From: Desmodesmus armatus | Taxonomy: Eukaryota > Chlorophyta > Chlorophyceae > Sphaeropleales > Scenedesmaceae | Direction of reading: 5' to 3' | NCBI GenBank assembly: GCA_007449985.2 | Contig: VIIQ02000698.1 | Span: 131,501-195,500, forward strand | Length of the DNA stretch: 64,000 nucleotides | Shown here: positions 10,707 to 22,381 of the stretch, piece by piece | How the letters are laid out: every line of letters begins with the position of its first letter | Numbering within the stretch: position 1 is the first letter of the stretch | The notes under the pieces: generated by a model | Database searches by the model: none | Told to the model about the DNA's origin: nothing | What the model saw: only the letters and a program-made list of their open reading frames with translations | Program-made: the position numbers and the translations under genes

Positions 10707-13535
10707 ATGCCTTCAGCAAACGCACGGTGGTACAAAGTCGGCGATGCACTTGTGGTGCTGTCTCAAGGAGACATCACCCAGTGGAGCGGCGATGCCTTGG
10801 TGAATGCAGGTGAAAGGGGCGGCCTTGACTTCGCCTGAATTTGCTAGGTAAAAACAACTCAACCTCAGCCCACTCCACAGCAGTAACAGGATCCCACTGC
10901 AGCACTGCAGTGCTTGTAATCAGCAACTTCCTCCTACCCAACTTTGACAGTAACTGCTCTTGAACGTTTGTCTTCTGCCTGCGCAGCAAATGAACGCATG
11001 CTTGGTGGTGGCGGTGTGGATGGAGGTGAGTGCTTGGCGTCTGCGGCGGCGCTGGCTCCTAGACAGGTTGGGTTCGCCTGCAGCGGGACTCTGACGTAGG
11101 ACTGGATGTCCACCAGCAGCATAAAGTATCCATCACCGTCAGCTGCTACTTGTTCTAGCACTTGCGATCAGCTGTCCCGCACCTTCCCTCTCACGCTGAC
11201 GTTGTCACCAAATCGCGATGTGTCCTGCAGCCATCCATCGGGCAGCAGGCCCCAAGCTGATGGCTGCCTGCCAGCAGGTGCCAGAGGTGGCTCCAGATGT
11301 GCGCTGCCCTACAGGAGAGGCACGCATGACCACGTGAGTGCGCACGGCACAGCACGGCGTGGCACGGCATGGCACAGGACAGCACACCACAAGCACAGTG
11401 TTTTGGCCCTGGAGTGGGGGAGCGCACACCTCCTGCTCAGCCCTTGGGTGTCCAGCAGTAGGTTGTGTGGGTCAGGACGACTGTCTGGAACACACTATGC
11501 ATGCTGCTGTCCGTGGACTGGAAGCGTGCACATGACAGCTGGCCGTTGTGAGGCAAACGCAAAGGCATGCCCAGGTTAAATATAGGTTCTGGAGCATATC
11601 CTGACTATGTTGGTGCCCTCTCTTTGCCTGCAGTGCTGGACGTCTGCAGGCCAAGTTTGTGATCCACACAGTGGGCCCTGTCTACGAGAATGCAGATGTG
11701 TCAGCACCGCTGTTGCGCAAGGCATACACGTGAGGCATGCCCTGCAGGCCATACAGCATGCGCAGCGCTACAGCAGCGTCGCTCTTGCCCGGTCTGGGCC
11801 TGCAGCTGTCATAATGCACCACTAGATGCAGAGCAGTGCAGGCATTTTGCTGCCTGTTGTGCAGAAGCGGTCTGCATTGCAGAAAGGCCCCTGCATTGAC
11901 AATTTGCATGCACAGGTATTGCTGCTTGAAGTGTCTTCCGCCTGGAGCTGAAGAACTTGAAAGTGAAGATAACAGGGTGAAAGTCTGCTTGAAGTTGAGC
12001 AGCATGCAGTGACTGAGTGCTTGACACTGCTTGTGTGCTGCAGGAGCTGCCTTGAGCTGGCCAACAAGCGCAAGCTGGAGAACCTGGCTTTCCCTGCGAT
12101 CAGCACAGGCATCTACGGCTACCCTCCAGAGGAGGCAGCAGAGGTGAGGGTGCTGTTCATGCATGCATGGTAGCTACTTGAAGTTTTCCTTCACACCATG
12201 TTTGCATGCACGAGACAGTCTGCAGGCATCTTTTAGCAGTAGGCGCACAACGCGCACACGCTAGGAGCTGAGCGCCCGATTATGTCGGCGCTGCATGGAT
12301 GCTGCAACAACAGCAGCGAGAGAGAGGTGCCCTTCCTGTTCCCTTCAGTCTGCCTGCGTGATGGTCAGCTAGCTTCCCGAAGTTGGCGCGCCTTCCAGCC
12401 TCTAGCAGGTTGTGGTCACACGAATATCCACAAACAGCCACTCCACTAAAGACACATGTGTCCCTCTGTCTGTGCATGCGTGCAGGTTGCGCTGACCGCT
12501 GTCAAGGACGCCATTGGCGCAGTGTCATACGTGGAGTTTGTGCTGCACCCTGCGCCCATGTTTGAGTCCTTTGTGACGGTGGCAGACAGGATCCTGGACG
12601 CCATCCAGCCTGCAGGAGGGGCACAGGCCAGCGAACCCCAGCAGCAGGTGAGCACACAGCACAGCACAGCACAGCACAGCACAGCCTCGTGCAATTGAGC
12701 ACGACGTTTGTTGGTAGCTTGCTGGCTTAGCCCAAGTCAGCCCCAGCAACCGGCTGTAGGCAACCTTCGTACATGTTTGAAGCTCAGCATGGGCTTTGCC
12801 ACTCCATCGACTGCTGCTGGAGACACCTTATCGATTGCCATGACATCGCTGTGCCTATTGTTGGTGATGTGCATAGAAAGCTCGTTCTGCTGCGCATTGA
12901 CGCACGGTGATGTGCTGGCCGTGGTGTGCTTGCAGGAGCCTGCAGCAGCAGTGGACAGCCAGGGCAGGCGCCACTCGGCCTCCCTGCACCCCTCCAGCCA
13001 GGCAGCACAGCCCACTGAGAGTGGCAGCCAGTCTGGTAAGCAGCAGACTAGCACACTGGCAGGCTGGCAGCTGCCTCGGATGGCGCGCACATACCGTTAG
13101 CGTGCATTGGGTTGTTTTTGCAGGAGCACAAACTGCCTGTTTGCAAGACTAGTTGCATTTGGACCTGGCGGCCGCGCATTCAGCTGTGTGCATGGTAGCT
13201 ATGTGGTGCGTAGAGCAGTGCGTTGTTGACTGGCCAGGGTCACTGCTTCTGTTCATTGACAGTAACCCTGTGCTGGCGTCCTGCTGTGTAATATACTGCC
13301 TGCAGACTCTGTGTGCGGTGGTGGTGCTGCAGCCCATGCAGAGAAGGAAGTCACCTCAGCAGCAGCCGCGGCAGCAGCAGCCCAGGGCCAGACCCCCTCC
13401 GGCACAGCACCCTCGGGCGGGGCCCCATCCGCAGGACTGGCAGCAGCAGGGCCATCAGCAGCAGCACCTGCCTCTACTTTCTCTGGAGAGCCCCTGGGCT
13501 CCGTGGTGCACAACCCACCACCCCCTCAGCAGTAG
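10707..13535 (+). CDS. Macro-domain (ADP-ribose-binding/hydrolase) protein
   Basis: Eight exons join in frame: 10707..10809, 10987..11025, 11231..11333, 11634..11729, 12044..12143, 12486..12647, 12936..13035, 13306..13535 (310 aa). Macro domains bind ADP-ribose, and many remove it from proteins, RNA or O-acetyl-ADP-ribose. The hallmark VNAANERMLGGGGVDG spans the first two introns; IHRAAG, VIHTVGPVY, LAFPAISTGIYGYP and the C-terminal helix region VLHPAPMF follow in the usual order, so the catalytic Asn, Gly loop and Asp are all present (MacroD type). About 120 residues of Ala/Pro/Ser/Gln-rich, probably disordered tail follow the domain. The start is uncertain: MPSANARWY is conservative, but the frame is open upstream to about 10590 and a separate leader exon (ATG 10482) could add a transit peptide. 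Confidence 0.88.
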
Positions 13536-14420
13536 CACATGCGGTCCTAGGGCTGCGCATGGCAAGCCGGAGTGCTGCAGATGACTCAACGTAAATGAGG
13601 TTCAAGGAAGGCGAGGTTTTGGGGTAGTCGTGCGAACTGCTGGAGTGGGTGTTCTACAAGGGCAACGCTTGCAATGTGCTGCAGGCAGGCGTAAGAGCTG
13701 CGGCAGAGTCGTTTGGCAGAGGCAAGCAGCGGCAGGGCATCGTTGTATAACTTTATGGTCAGGGTGCCAAGGCCAAACGGCTTCAGGCAGTAAGGGTGGT
13801 GCAGCCGCCTTGTTGCGACACGCGGGTGGTTTCTCTAGTGCGATCGTTGTGGTTGGTGGGTGCACTGATGTGTAATTCGTACACCACTAGGTGTAGTGTT
13901 GGTGGTGGGCTAGTGGTCCGAGCGGAGGGGCAGGGGTCTGTGTAGTAACCATGTGACAGCAAACGTAACAGTATTGCACTGGAGTTGCAACACACTTCTG
14001 ATTGCGACATGCCATCACTTCAAGCTCCTGTCTGCATCTGTTGCCCGTGTCGCGAGGAAACATTTTTGATCACAGGTGAGGGAGACATCCCTAAGTACTG
14101 CTCATGAGGCACCCAAAGGCCAGATTATCTGCTGCATCAAAGGGTCTCTGCATTCCTACCAGCATCTTGAAGGCCACCTCAGTGCTGGAACAATGCATGC
14201 AGTTTTGGATCGCCACTACGCCAATCACCGTCACATGATTCAGGACGTGTCTGAAAACCAAATGTACTTTTAGCCCCAGGGCACACCCAGCAATTCGTGG
14301 AGTGAGACACAGGAGTGCAGTCAACGTTACAATTCCCTGCAACCTGCATGATGGCAGTCCCATTGGAGCTGTGCTAGCGCATGCACCCACAACAGCTAAA
14401 GGAAAAGCAGAACAGGCCAG

Positions 14421-14467
14421 GAGCTTGAGGAAGCTCCTGAGCTTCCTCAAGCTCTGTGGATCCACAG
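14421..14467. repeat. Two abutting perfect inverted repeats
   Basis: Arm 14421-14436 (gagcttgaggaagctc) is the exact reverse complement of 14439-14454, with a 2-base spacer. It is followed by the perfect 14-bp palindrome ctgtggatccacag at 14454-14467. Together they could extrude as two adjacent hairpins. Confidence 0.95.
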
Positions 14468-14577
14468 TTGACGCAAAGCACAATGGCTTGAACTTGCAAT
14501 GTTCAACTGCATTACTTCGACTGGGAACACACAGACTTGCAGCAACTGAAGGTCTTGCAACCAAAGCAACTACACCC

Positions 14578-14845
14578 CGACTGTTGGCGGCACCAACATC
14601 CAGCGCATGTGCTGGTTGGGGCAGTGCAGCTTTACCTAGCCCCAGACCATCCCAGAACACTGACGCCGCGCCAACCGATGTTTGGTGGCTGGGCTGTGCA
14701 TATGACTCATAATTATAAAGCTACTTTATAAAGCTACTTATCCACATGGCTGACCTCCCATGACGAGCACTTGGCTTAGTTTGTTGTGCAAGCATCAGCC
14801 GCTGATGCTTGCCGTGACGGCGGCATGACCAGACAAAGCCCTGTG
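14578..14845 (+). repeat. Diverged duplicated segment, copy 1
   Basis: By eye this stretch resembles 17118-17360: a ggcagcaccaacatccagcgcatg/gctggttg block, a cagcactgcctagg-like block, a gctgac(c/a)tccca block and finally cggcggcatgacca occur in the same order in both. The copies are clearly diverged. I read this as an old dispersed repeat; a dot plot would settle it. Confidence 0.45.
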
Positions 14846-14910
14846 ATCCAGCCGCTCCTGAAGCAGCGGTTAGACTTCAGCATCCTGCAGTGCTGGCAGA
14901 CCAAATCCCG

Positions 14911-15651
14911 CTACACATCCTGCAGCCACAGGTACTGGCTGAGCAGCCCAGCCAGGTCCTCCCAGTCATCCGCCTCCTCCCATCCACGCGCAGGCAGCAC
15001 AACCTGAACATGCAGGTGGTGCTTGGGGGTCTTGGGCAGCAGGGCTGACAGCAGCTGAGCCAGTCTAGTCTCCAGCCCATCAGCCTTGATGACCCGGATC
15101 CTGTCAAAGTGGTCACTGCTCTTCAGCTTAGCCACCTGGGTCTTGCGCTTGCGTGCCTGAATACACAACATCATTGCCATGTGCAAAGGGGCATGTGTTA
15201 GCACCGCGGTGTTACCTGTGGAGGGCTGCAGGTGATTGGTACCTGCGGGTGTCCGGATGCATTCTTACCTTGCTGCTCAGGCAAATGAGGCTGCAGTTCT
15301 TGACATGTGCACCTTGCCGATTGTGATCTTGCTGGGGGTGCACAGTGCATAGTACTTCCCCAAACGCCTCAGCAACTGCGGGATGTCGACGCTGTCAGGG
15401 CAGCAGGGCTTGTGGCCACGACAGCAGGCCGAAGCACCAGGTGGCACCACTTGCACGCCCAGGCAGTGCGACCCCTTCAGGTAGTCCGGCAGGGCAAGGT
15501 CGTATTGGTACGTCGTGATCAGGGTCAGGATGTTGCATTCGCTGTCTTCGTACACGGGCGGGGGCAGTCGGGCGCTTCCGCGGGGTGATACTCGTAGAGC
15601 ACGACGCTCATTTGGCAGGGAATAACACAGAAACGACACACCCCGACACAA
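14911..15651 (-). CDS. Unassigned two-exon gene
   Basis: Exons 15313..15651 and 14911..15156 join at phase 0 (donor GGCAAG|gtgcac, acceptor attcag|GCACGC) to give 194 codons from the first Met. I do not recognise the family. The first exon encodes a segment ending DIPQLLRRLGKYYALC with several Cys (ACCRGHKPCC). The second is basic then acidic (ARKRKTQVAKLK ... DDWEDLAGLLSQYLWLQDV, stop). Codon use and the amphipathic C-terminus look coding, but the 5' end is not secure; an extra upstream exon near 15720-15870 is possible. The neighbourhood is gene-poor with repeat remnants, so this could also be part of an old element. Confidence 0.4.
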
Positions 15652-16212
15652 TATGCCGCTTGACCCTGGAGGATTGTGAAGAAGGTAGGGCGGGTTGCCT
15701 ACCTCCCCGGGAAAGAAGGAGAGTTTGACAGATCTTGAGCGCGACGAACGGCGGGTTGCTGCCGTTGGTTGGGTGGCTGGTGCTTATGCTGCAGAGGAGC
15801 CAGTTAGGGTTTACGGACGAGGTACGGTTTACGTCCGAGGCAGGCAAACTGCAACCGCAGGTCCAAGGGCTAGCCCAAACTGTTGAAACTGGAACATGTT
15901 CACAATTTGGTATCTGAATTGATGCGTGATGCAAGGCTTGATCTGTTTGCAGGTGCCATCCCTATAGGGCTAGCTAGTAGGGCACAGGCGACCACAACCT
16001 GTGGCATGTCCAGTCGTGAGCACTCAGGCACTGTCAGAGGCTGGTGTGATGGCAGCGCTCTTCAGTCACATCCTTTGATCATGATCATGACAGGTCACCT
16101 GCGAGGGTGTAGAGTCTACTGTCTTGGCAAGACTGCACGGCACCAGAGTCATGGGAGGTAACCTTGTTTTGAGCCAGCACGGATAGATCACACTACTAGT
16201 GTTCTGCCAAAA
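15652..16212. other. Gap without a recognised gene
   Basis: Overlapping open frames occur on both strands around 15695-15934 but show no family likeness. No RNA gene was seen. Confidence 0.4.
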
Positions 16213-16705
16213 TTACTTCCACCAGTCAAACAATTCTTGGATGCGGCGCTCATCGTCACAACAAACACCAAGGGCTTCAAGATCAGCTGACAGCCTATCA
16301 GCAAACGCGAGCATCCATGGGTAAGTTTGCCTGATCTTCTGACCATACATCTCAAAATGCACTCCATTTTGGATCCTGCTTGCAAACACCTCAGCTGTCT
16401 ATGGTGAGCAACCAGTTCTGCGCCCCACTATCAACAGGGGGAGCTGCAGAACCCCAAGGCTTGGGTGCGCGTGTCACTCTTGGCAAGGAAAGACTGAACA
16501 CACCCACAAACCGCCAATTGGACCAAGGCCTTGCCTTTGCAAATGGAGCAGCAGTTGCTTGTTGCGATCGTCTCGTTATACAGCATATCGTCTCATGGGC
16601 ACCCGTGCCGGAAGAGGTGTGCTGATCACAACAGCATGCACACAGCACAGCACAGCACTGCCCCATGCAGGGGACTGTGCTGGCTGAGTCAGCACTTGCG
16701 AGCAC
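16213..16705 (-). pseudogene. Frameshifted coding fragment, family unknown
   Basis: Reading downstream, the frame running to 16391 ends in GAQNWLLTIDS then a stop. In the next frame the sequence continues at once with EVFASRIQNGVHFEMYG and runs amphipathically to RRIQELFDWWK and a stop at 16213. Removing one base at about 16394 would make a single open frame, which suggests a 1-base insertion in a once-intact gene or an exon end I have misplaced. A short coding-like piece with a strong donor (KAVYLTENVVDV, about 16735-16775) lies upstream on the same strand. No family is recognised. Confidence 0.35.
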
Positions 16706-17734
16706 TCAGCAACAAGAAGGCACTATGCAGGTACTTACGTAACATCCACAACATTTTCAGTAAGATAGACAGCCTTACTGACTAAAAATTTCATGTCCAA
16801 GCAGGCCGCTCTGCCCAAGCCACCCTGGCACATGGAACAACACGTCTCACCATCAGTTCTGCCTGCCTGGCCTTGGTTGTACAATTTACGCAGATAACTC
16901 AAGCAGCCAACTTTGTGATTGCGTGACTATCGAAGTTGGCAGTCCCAAAATCCCTGTGCTGTGAACCCTGGTTTTTTGCCTGCTCGCTGCAGCCCCTCAG
17001 CTGCCTACACTCCTTGAGGGCTCAAGACCTAGCACTCATACATCATCGCATACCCATGCGTGAATGCCATGCTATGCCATTGCAACAGCACTCCCCAAAC
17101 AAAACGGTAAAGATACTTGCTGGCAGCACCAGCGCCCAGACATTCAATGCATGCGCTGGTTGCGCCTGTGCAGCACTGCCTAGGCTAGACCACCACAAGG
17201 AAGGATGCTGGGCCATGCCGGATTGGCAATGTCTGGCGGCTCGGCTGCAACTGCCCCCCGAAATTGCTATGCCACAAGGCTGACATCCCACGTAGACTCG
17301 CCACACCAACTCTGCTTTGCCTCTTGTGAAGCATCACCTACGGCGGCATGACCAACCATACATGCACCGTCATATGTATCCCCAAGCTGTTGCAACAAGC
17401 CACCTCAAACATTCCTTCGGCCACTGCTCAACACCGTAACAGACCCTGCAGCACCCCTTGACCGTCCAAACTTGCTAGCTGCTAGCTGCTGCCACAGCCG
17501 CCGCTGCTGCCACTGCTGCCGCTGCCTCCGGCAGCACTCCCTGCATCATCAGAGCAGCAGCTGCTACTGTCGCCGCCGCCTCCGTCACTGCCGCTGCAGC
17601 AACAACATCCTGACCTCCCTGGCCAGCATCACTGGCAATCTGGCTAGACTGCACCTGACCCTTCACACTGCTGCTGCTGCTGCTGCTTCGCATGCTGATA
17701 CGCAAGCTGGGTCCGGCTGCGGTGCTGCGTGGTG
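16706..17734. other. Gap with low-complexity CTG/CAG runs and repeat copy 2
   Basis: No gene was recognised apart from the small exon-like piece at about 16735-16775. Positions 17118-17360 hold the second copy of the diverged segment at 14578-14845. Positions 17480-17760 are a GCC/GCT/CTG-rich stretch open in several frames, which I read as low-complexity sequence. Confidence 0.4.
17118..17360 (+). repeat. Diverged duplicated segment, copy 2
   Basis: This is the partner of 14578-14845; shared blocks run in the same order and orientation and end with cggcggcatgacca. Identity is too low to estimate by eye. Confidence 0.45.
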
Positions 17735-20233
17735 CTAGCACGCATGCTGCTGCTGCACGCACCACCCGAGCCTCCAGCCGCCCCAGCGGCTGCTGGGGCT
17801 GAAGCTGTGCTGCACCTTGCGCACAGGGCCTGACTGCCCCATCAGCAGCGCTCGCACCCCCGCCAGGAATGTGTTGCAGTACTGCTCGATCCCCATCACT
17901 TTCTGGCTGTCAAACACCACCCTCCAGACCCCCTGCTCCTTAGCTGTCATCTGGCTGTGCAGGGCACGTGCGTGGTCGACACTGCAGACCATGGACTTGT
18001 TGTAGGGCGTGCTGTTGAGTGTGTTGAAGGCTTTGTGGCTGCGTTTGAGGCTGGCTAGCTCCTGCTGCTTGCCTGAGAGCCTGAGCATGCCGCCCAGGAG
18101 CTGCAGCTTCAGCTTTGACAGGTGCTGGCCAGCAGCAATGCCCTGGGCTGTTGGCTCGCGCTGGCTTGTGATGCGGGGGTACCTGCAAGCAGGGGCAAGT
18201 TCGCCAGCAAATGGCTCATTTGGAAGCTTGCTTGCGTGCCCAAGACGATGCTGCAAGTAAATATGTCTGCATGTTGTACTGTGTTCTGAGCATCAGCGAG
18301 GCAATATGGTGGCTTGTCACCTGATCTTACACTGCCACACTGGCTGCGCACAACTGCCTTTAGCCTCTACCCACAAACTTTCACCACCCACAAGCCCTTA
18401 CCGAGTGGCTGGTAGGGTCACAGATGGTGAGTTTGCCCTCCAGAATGCACCCATGATCTCAAAGGCATGCTTGATAGGCAGCGGGTTGCTCTGTGAGGCG
18501 GCAGCATGGAAGATGACTGCGGCCTTGTCGGCACAAGGGCTGCCGTAGGTGGCTGCTGCTGCAGCACCTGCTGAGATGATCAAGTGTGCCACTGTGTCGG
18601 CTGGGATAAGGTCTAGGAGTGTGTCAGGGCTGTAGGCAACTGAGCTGGCGCCTTGGAGAAAGCCTAGACCAAACCCTGCACACAAGCAACAAACATCCCA
18701 GGTTGCACTCAACAGGTCAACCTCATCTCTGTGCAAGGCACCAAGCATAACCTGCATTACTGTACAACCAACTAGCAAGTCAGCAGTTGTCATGGAACCA
18801 TGTGAGTTATCAACAGTAGATGCATCAAGGAGCCAGGTTGACTCACCCATACTGTAGCTTGCAGCTGCCGCAGAGCCTGCGATGTACCCTGGCCATGGCT
18901 CCTGAGCCACCGCCGCAGTGAGTGAGGGCCGCACAATGGCCCTGCTGACCCCTGGCTTGATGTTGGTGCTGTCGACCAGCTGCTCTGCAAGGTGCTTGCT
19001 GAAAGCGCAGGTGCTGCTGAAGTTGCGCCGCTGCAGCAGCTCAGATGTGTGCTGGTTGGCTGAGGCAGCATCCATGGACAGTATGGCGGCTGCAAACTCC
19101 CTGCAGAGAAAAATCACACCAGCAGGATACTGTGAATACTCAGGGAACTTGTTGAGGTCTTGCCAGCCCCATAAAAGGGTTTGCAACTGTAAATCCGGTC
19201 CACAACACCATACAAGGGTCTACCTCCTGGGATTGCACAGCCCCTCACACTACCGTGGGGTGATGCCTAGCCACACCATTTACTGCAACGTACTGATAGT
19301 GCTGCCACCGCGCCTTACCTGTGTCCCACTGGCTCTCCCTGCAGCTCCAGGGCAAGGGGTACAGCTGCTCCTTCACCAGTGAGTTGCGGGGCAGGTGGTT
19401 GTTGACAAAGTGGGTGCTGACGTGGACAAATGCGCGCAGCTGCTCCATCTGCGATGACACCTGCATCAGCTCCCAGGTGCCCAGGTAGTTGTGCCTGCAG
19501 GTTGAGGAAAAGCAGGCATGGCAATCAGCACCGACACCCCCTGCCTGGTATGTTTGATACTGCATTCGGCTCGTGCTTGCAGGTATGCCCAGTTTGCGCT
19601 CTGACTTCCCGCTGATGAAGCACTCATGTCTCAGCTGCAGCAACTCCCTCTGCTGCGCCTTTGTCAAACATAGGCGCCTGGCAAATAGCGCTGTGTGGGG
19701 CTTTGAAGAGGCTCACCTCAGTGCCTGCTGCACATCAGCCTCCATTTTGCTCAGCCCCCCACAGTGCAGCACGATGTTCACGCTGCTCCTCAGCAACCGC
19801 AGGTCTTTGTGGGACAGGCCCAGCCCTGGCCTGGTGAGGTCTCCCTCCACTGGGTGCACCCTTGCGAACTGGTTGCGCCTGCCACTGAGTATGTCCTGGT
19901 GCAGCTGGTTGAACAGGGGGCTGCACAGCAGCTCGCATACTCGCTGAGAGGCTGATGTCTGCTGCTTGGCACGCACCAACAGATACACCGTCTTGATCTG
20001 CAGAGCAGGTGTTGTGGGTTGGTTGCTTTATGGACTTGGCGGATTTTTTCCACGATGTACACCAATGCACGTTCAATGTTGCCAATCACACCCTCCCATC
20101 TGCTGATGTGGGGTTGCCCACCCACCTCAGTCAATCGCAGTAGCTGCTCCAGCACCACGGATCCCTGAAAACCGAGGCCACCGGTGAGTAGTACGCATTG
20201 CCCCTTCAGTTGCTGCTTCGGAGAAAACACCAT
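17735..20233 (-). CDS. Fatty acyl-CoA reductase-like (FAR) protein
   Basis: Six-exon model: 20126..20233, 19717..19997, 19309..19494, 18847..19100, 18402..18675, 17735..18182 (about 516 aa). FARs reduce fatty acyl-CoA to primary alcohol with NADPH. The Rossmann motif LLTGGLGFQG opens the protein, followed by IKTVYLLVRAK, VEGDLTRPGLGLS, HNYLGTWELM, FVHVSTHFVNN and the LIPADTVAHLII stretch, all in FAR order. The C-terminal exon is the less conserved sterile-like region. The usual YxxxK catalytic motif reads CAFSK here, with Cys (TGC) replacing Tyr at about residue 223. The donor of exon 3 is uncertain: the better site (19319) breaks phase with exon 4, so 19309 was used. Translation might instead start at 20389, adding a hydrophobic leader. 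Confidence 0.8.
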
Positions 20234-20670
20234 GGCCCCTCTCGCGGAACGGCGGGAACACGGCTGGGAACAGTGCTCAGCACAGACGTGTGAGTTCAAG
20301 CATTGGGTCGCGCTTAACAGTAATAAGATGCTTAGAAGCTCAATCAGTCCCCCTAGCTGCCTAAGAGATAGTTGTGCGGGTGGCGCCAATTGTGCTACAG
20401 GCTAGCTTAGCTAGCTGTAGAGCTAATCAACCATCTACATGAATGGAGATACAACCAACAGATGTAGCTCACGTCGTTCGGGTCGTGTCATAACAGCGTC
20501 GCCAAGTGACTTGAAATGTTTGCCAGCCAGCCAGCCACAGCACCACTGCTCAACTGGTCCACAGTCCCTTGAAGGTTGCTTGAACTGTAACACCTGCCCA
20601 ACCATAAGCTTCAAAACTCTTTCAGCAAAAAACACACAAGCTTCACAACAGCCAGAACCTTGCCCACATA
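20234..20670. other. Intergenic gap
   Basis: This lies between the FAR-like gene and the 3' end of the next minus-strand gene. I see no exon. An upstream in-frame extension of the FAR-like protein reaches 20389. Confidence 0.45.
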
Positions 20671-22381
20671 CTACAACAGTTGCTTCAGCTGCATCAGCTG
20701 CTCAACATCCAACGACTCCAGCTCAATCTCCAACACTTCTGGCGTGCACATGGAAAAGTCTTCCAGGTTCAAGACCATTGCACCTGCCTGCCCACCCAGA
20801 GCAGCCACCTCTGCTGCATAAACTACAGTGAGTCCGTCCACAACTCTGCTAGCAGCACCCTGGCCTTCACATGGTGTCTCCTCTACCACAGGGTCCTCCT
20901 CGTTGACAATATCCAGCCCAGCTGAGTTGTCATTTCTACTGTTCTTCTCCCGGATAGCGGCCAAACGTGCTTTGACACCGTCCTCAGCTGCAGCTGCGGC
21001 TGACAAGATCGACTGCACTGCTGCTGTGGTTGGCCTGCTGCTGCTGAAATTTTGGTCGGTCTGTGTGTCAGCCATCAAGCTGCCAGGCCCAGGGTCATCT
21101 GCTGCAGCCAGAGACTGCACGCTGCTATGCTGGCTGCTACTGGCCCTCGGCACAGTGTACGGAGCACAGTTGTGCTGCTGCTGTGCCTGCGGCACCTGCT
21201 TTACTGCTGGCTGCACTGACTGTACCTCAGCTCCCGCTCGCTGAGCACTGCAGCACGCACCCCCAGGCCTGCAGCCAGCAGCTCGTGCAGCAGCAGTGCT
21301 GGGTGTTGCCACACACGCCTTGTCCATGGCTCGCAAAATCTTGGCTGCAGCTGCACTGCCAGGCCGCAGCTGTAGTGCCTCTGTGCTGCCTGGACCTGCA
21401 GACTGCCAGCTGTCCCTGTCAGTCACAAGGCCATAGGAGCTGCTACTGGCAGTCGCTGGGCGAGCTAGAAGCTGACCTGTCCTGCTGTTGCTGCTGCTGG
21501 CCCCGTGTGGATGCAGGAGCCGTCCAGCTGCCGTCGTTGGCCTGCTGCAGCTGCTGGTGGTGAGGCTGGCATGCTGCAGCAGGGTGCTGAGTGCAGGCAT
21601 GGAACGGTGGGGCTTGGTGGCATGGGGTGTCACAGGGCGGCTGCTGCATGCTGCAGGGGCAGGGCCTGCCCAAGCTGCAGGACAAGGTGGCACAGCGGCA
21701 CCTGCACCTGCTGCTGCTGCTGCTGCAGCAACATGGGCCAGTAGGGTGCTGGACAACTGCTGCTGCTGTAGTGTTGCTTGGGTCGAGCCTGCTGCTGTAG
21801 GCCTGTATGGTGGCAATGCGCTGCTGCGGGCTGGGCGGGTGGCATGGGATGCACCGCAGCTGTTTCGGGCTGAGGCTTGTGGATGCTGGGAGCTGGCTAC
21901 TGCCCAGAGTGCAGCTGGCAAGCATGCACCCTGTGCATCCTGAAAGCTCAGGTACTGCAGGATAGGGTGTGCTGCCTCAGCACTCTGCTGCTTCTGTGCT
22001 GGTGGCCTGGTGTGTTGTGGTGCCGTCGCTGGCCTGCAGGGGAACGGTGTCAAGTGTGACCATATGTACTTCATGATTCATACTAAGGCTACTACTGAGT
22101 AGCCAGGCCACCACTTGCTTGTTCACCTGCTGGTGCCCACGTCACTCCCCACTACCAGCTTTGACAGGGCACACATGGTATTACCATGGCTTGTTAGGCC
22201 ATCATGGTGATACTTCACAGTCGTAAATGCTTGAGAATGCACCCAACTGTGCAGGATAGGGCGCACCTAAGCCTAAGTGCATGTTGCATTCATGCCTTGA
22301 AATGACAAAGTGACAGCCAGGGGTTTTGGATGGCAGAAACGATTTCTGATAGCACTAGTCTTACCTGAAGCAAGGCAGCAT
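20671..22381 (-). CDS. Low-complexity protein of unknown function
   Basis: A tiny first exon 22365..22381 (encoding MLPCF and two bases) joins exon 20671..22033 in frame through a good donor (TTCAG|gtaaga) and acceptor (cctgcag), giving 459 aa. The body is rich in Ala, Ser, Gln, Thr and Pro, with several SRPTTA/RPATA-like repeats, and looks disordered. Only the last 100 residues look ordered: an acidic and hydrophobic stretch (VNEEDPVVEET, VYAAEVAALGG) ends in a leucine-rich helix (LDVEQLMQLKQLL). I recognise no domain. It is divergent from the 5-phosphatase gene, with about 250 bp between starts. Confidence 0.6.

Larger units (their letters stand above)
13536..14910. other. Gap without a recognised gene
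   Basis: No exon chain with coding signature was found in either direction. A 189-codon minus-strand open frame (14091..14660) and an overlapping plus-strand frame have no family likeness. The interval holds the palindrome pair at 14421-14467 and one copy of a diverged duplicated segment, so it may be old mobile-element debris. Confidence 0.4.

Noticed and set aside
17475..17765. Ala/Ser-rich open frames as a gene
   Set aside because: A GC-rich trinucleotide run is open in several frames on both strands; no splice or family support.
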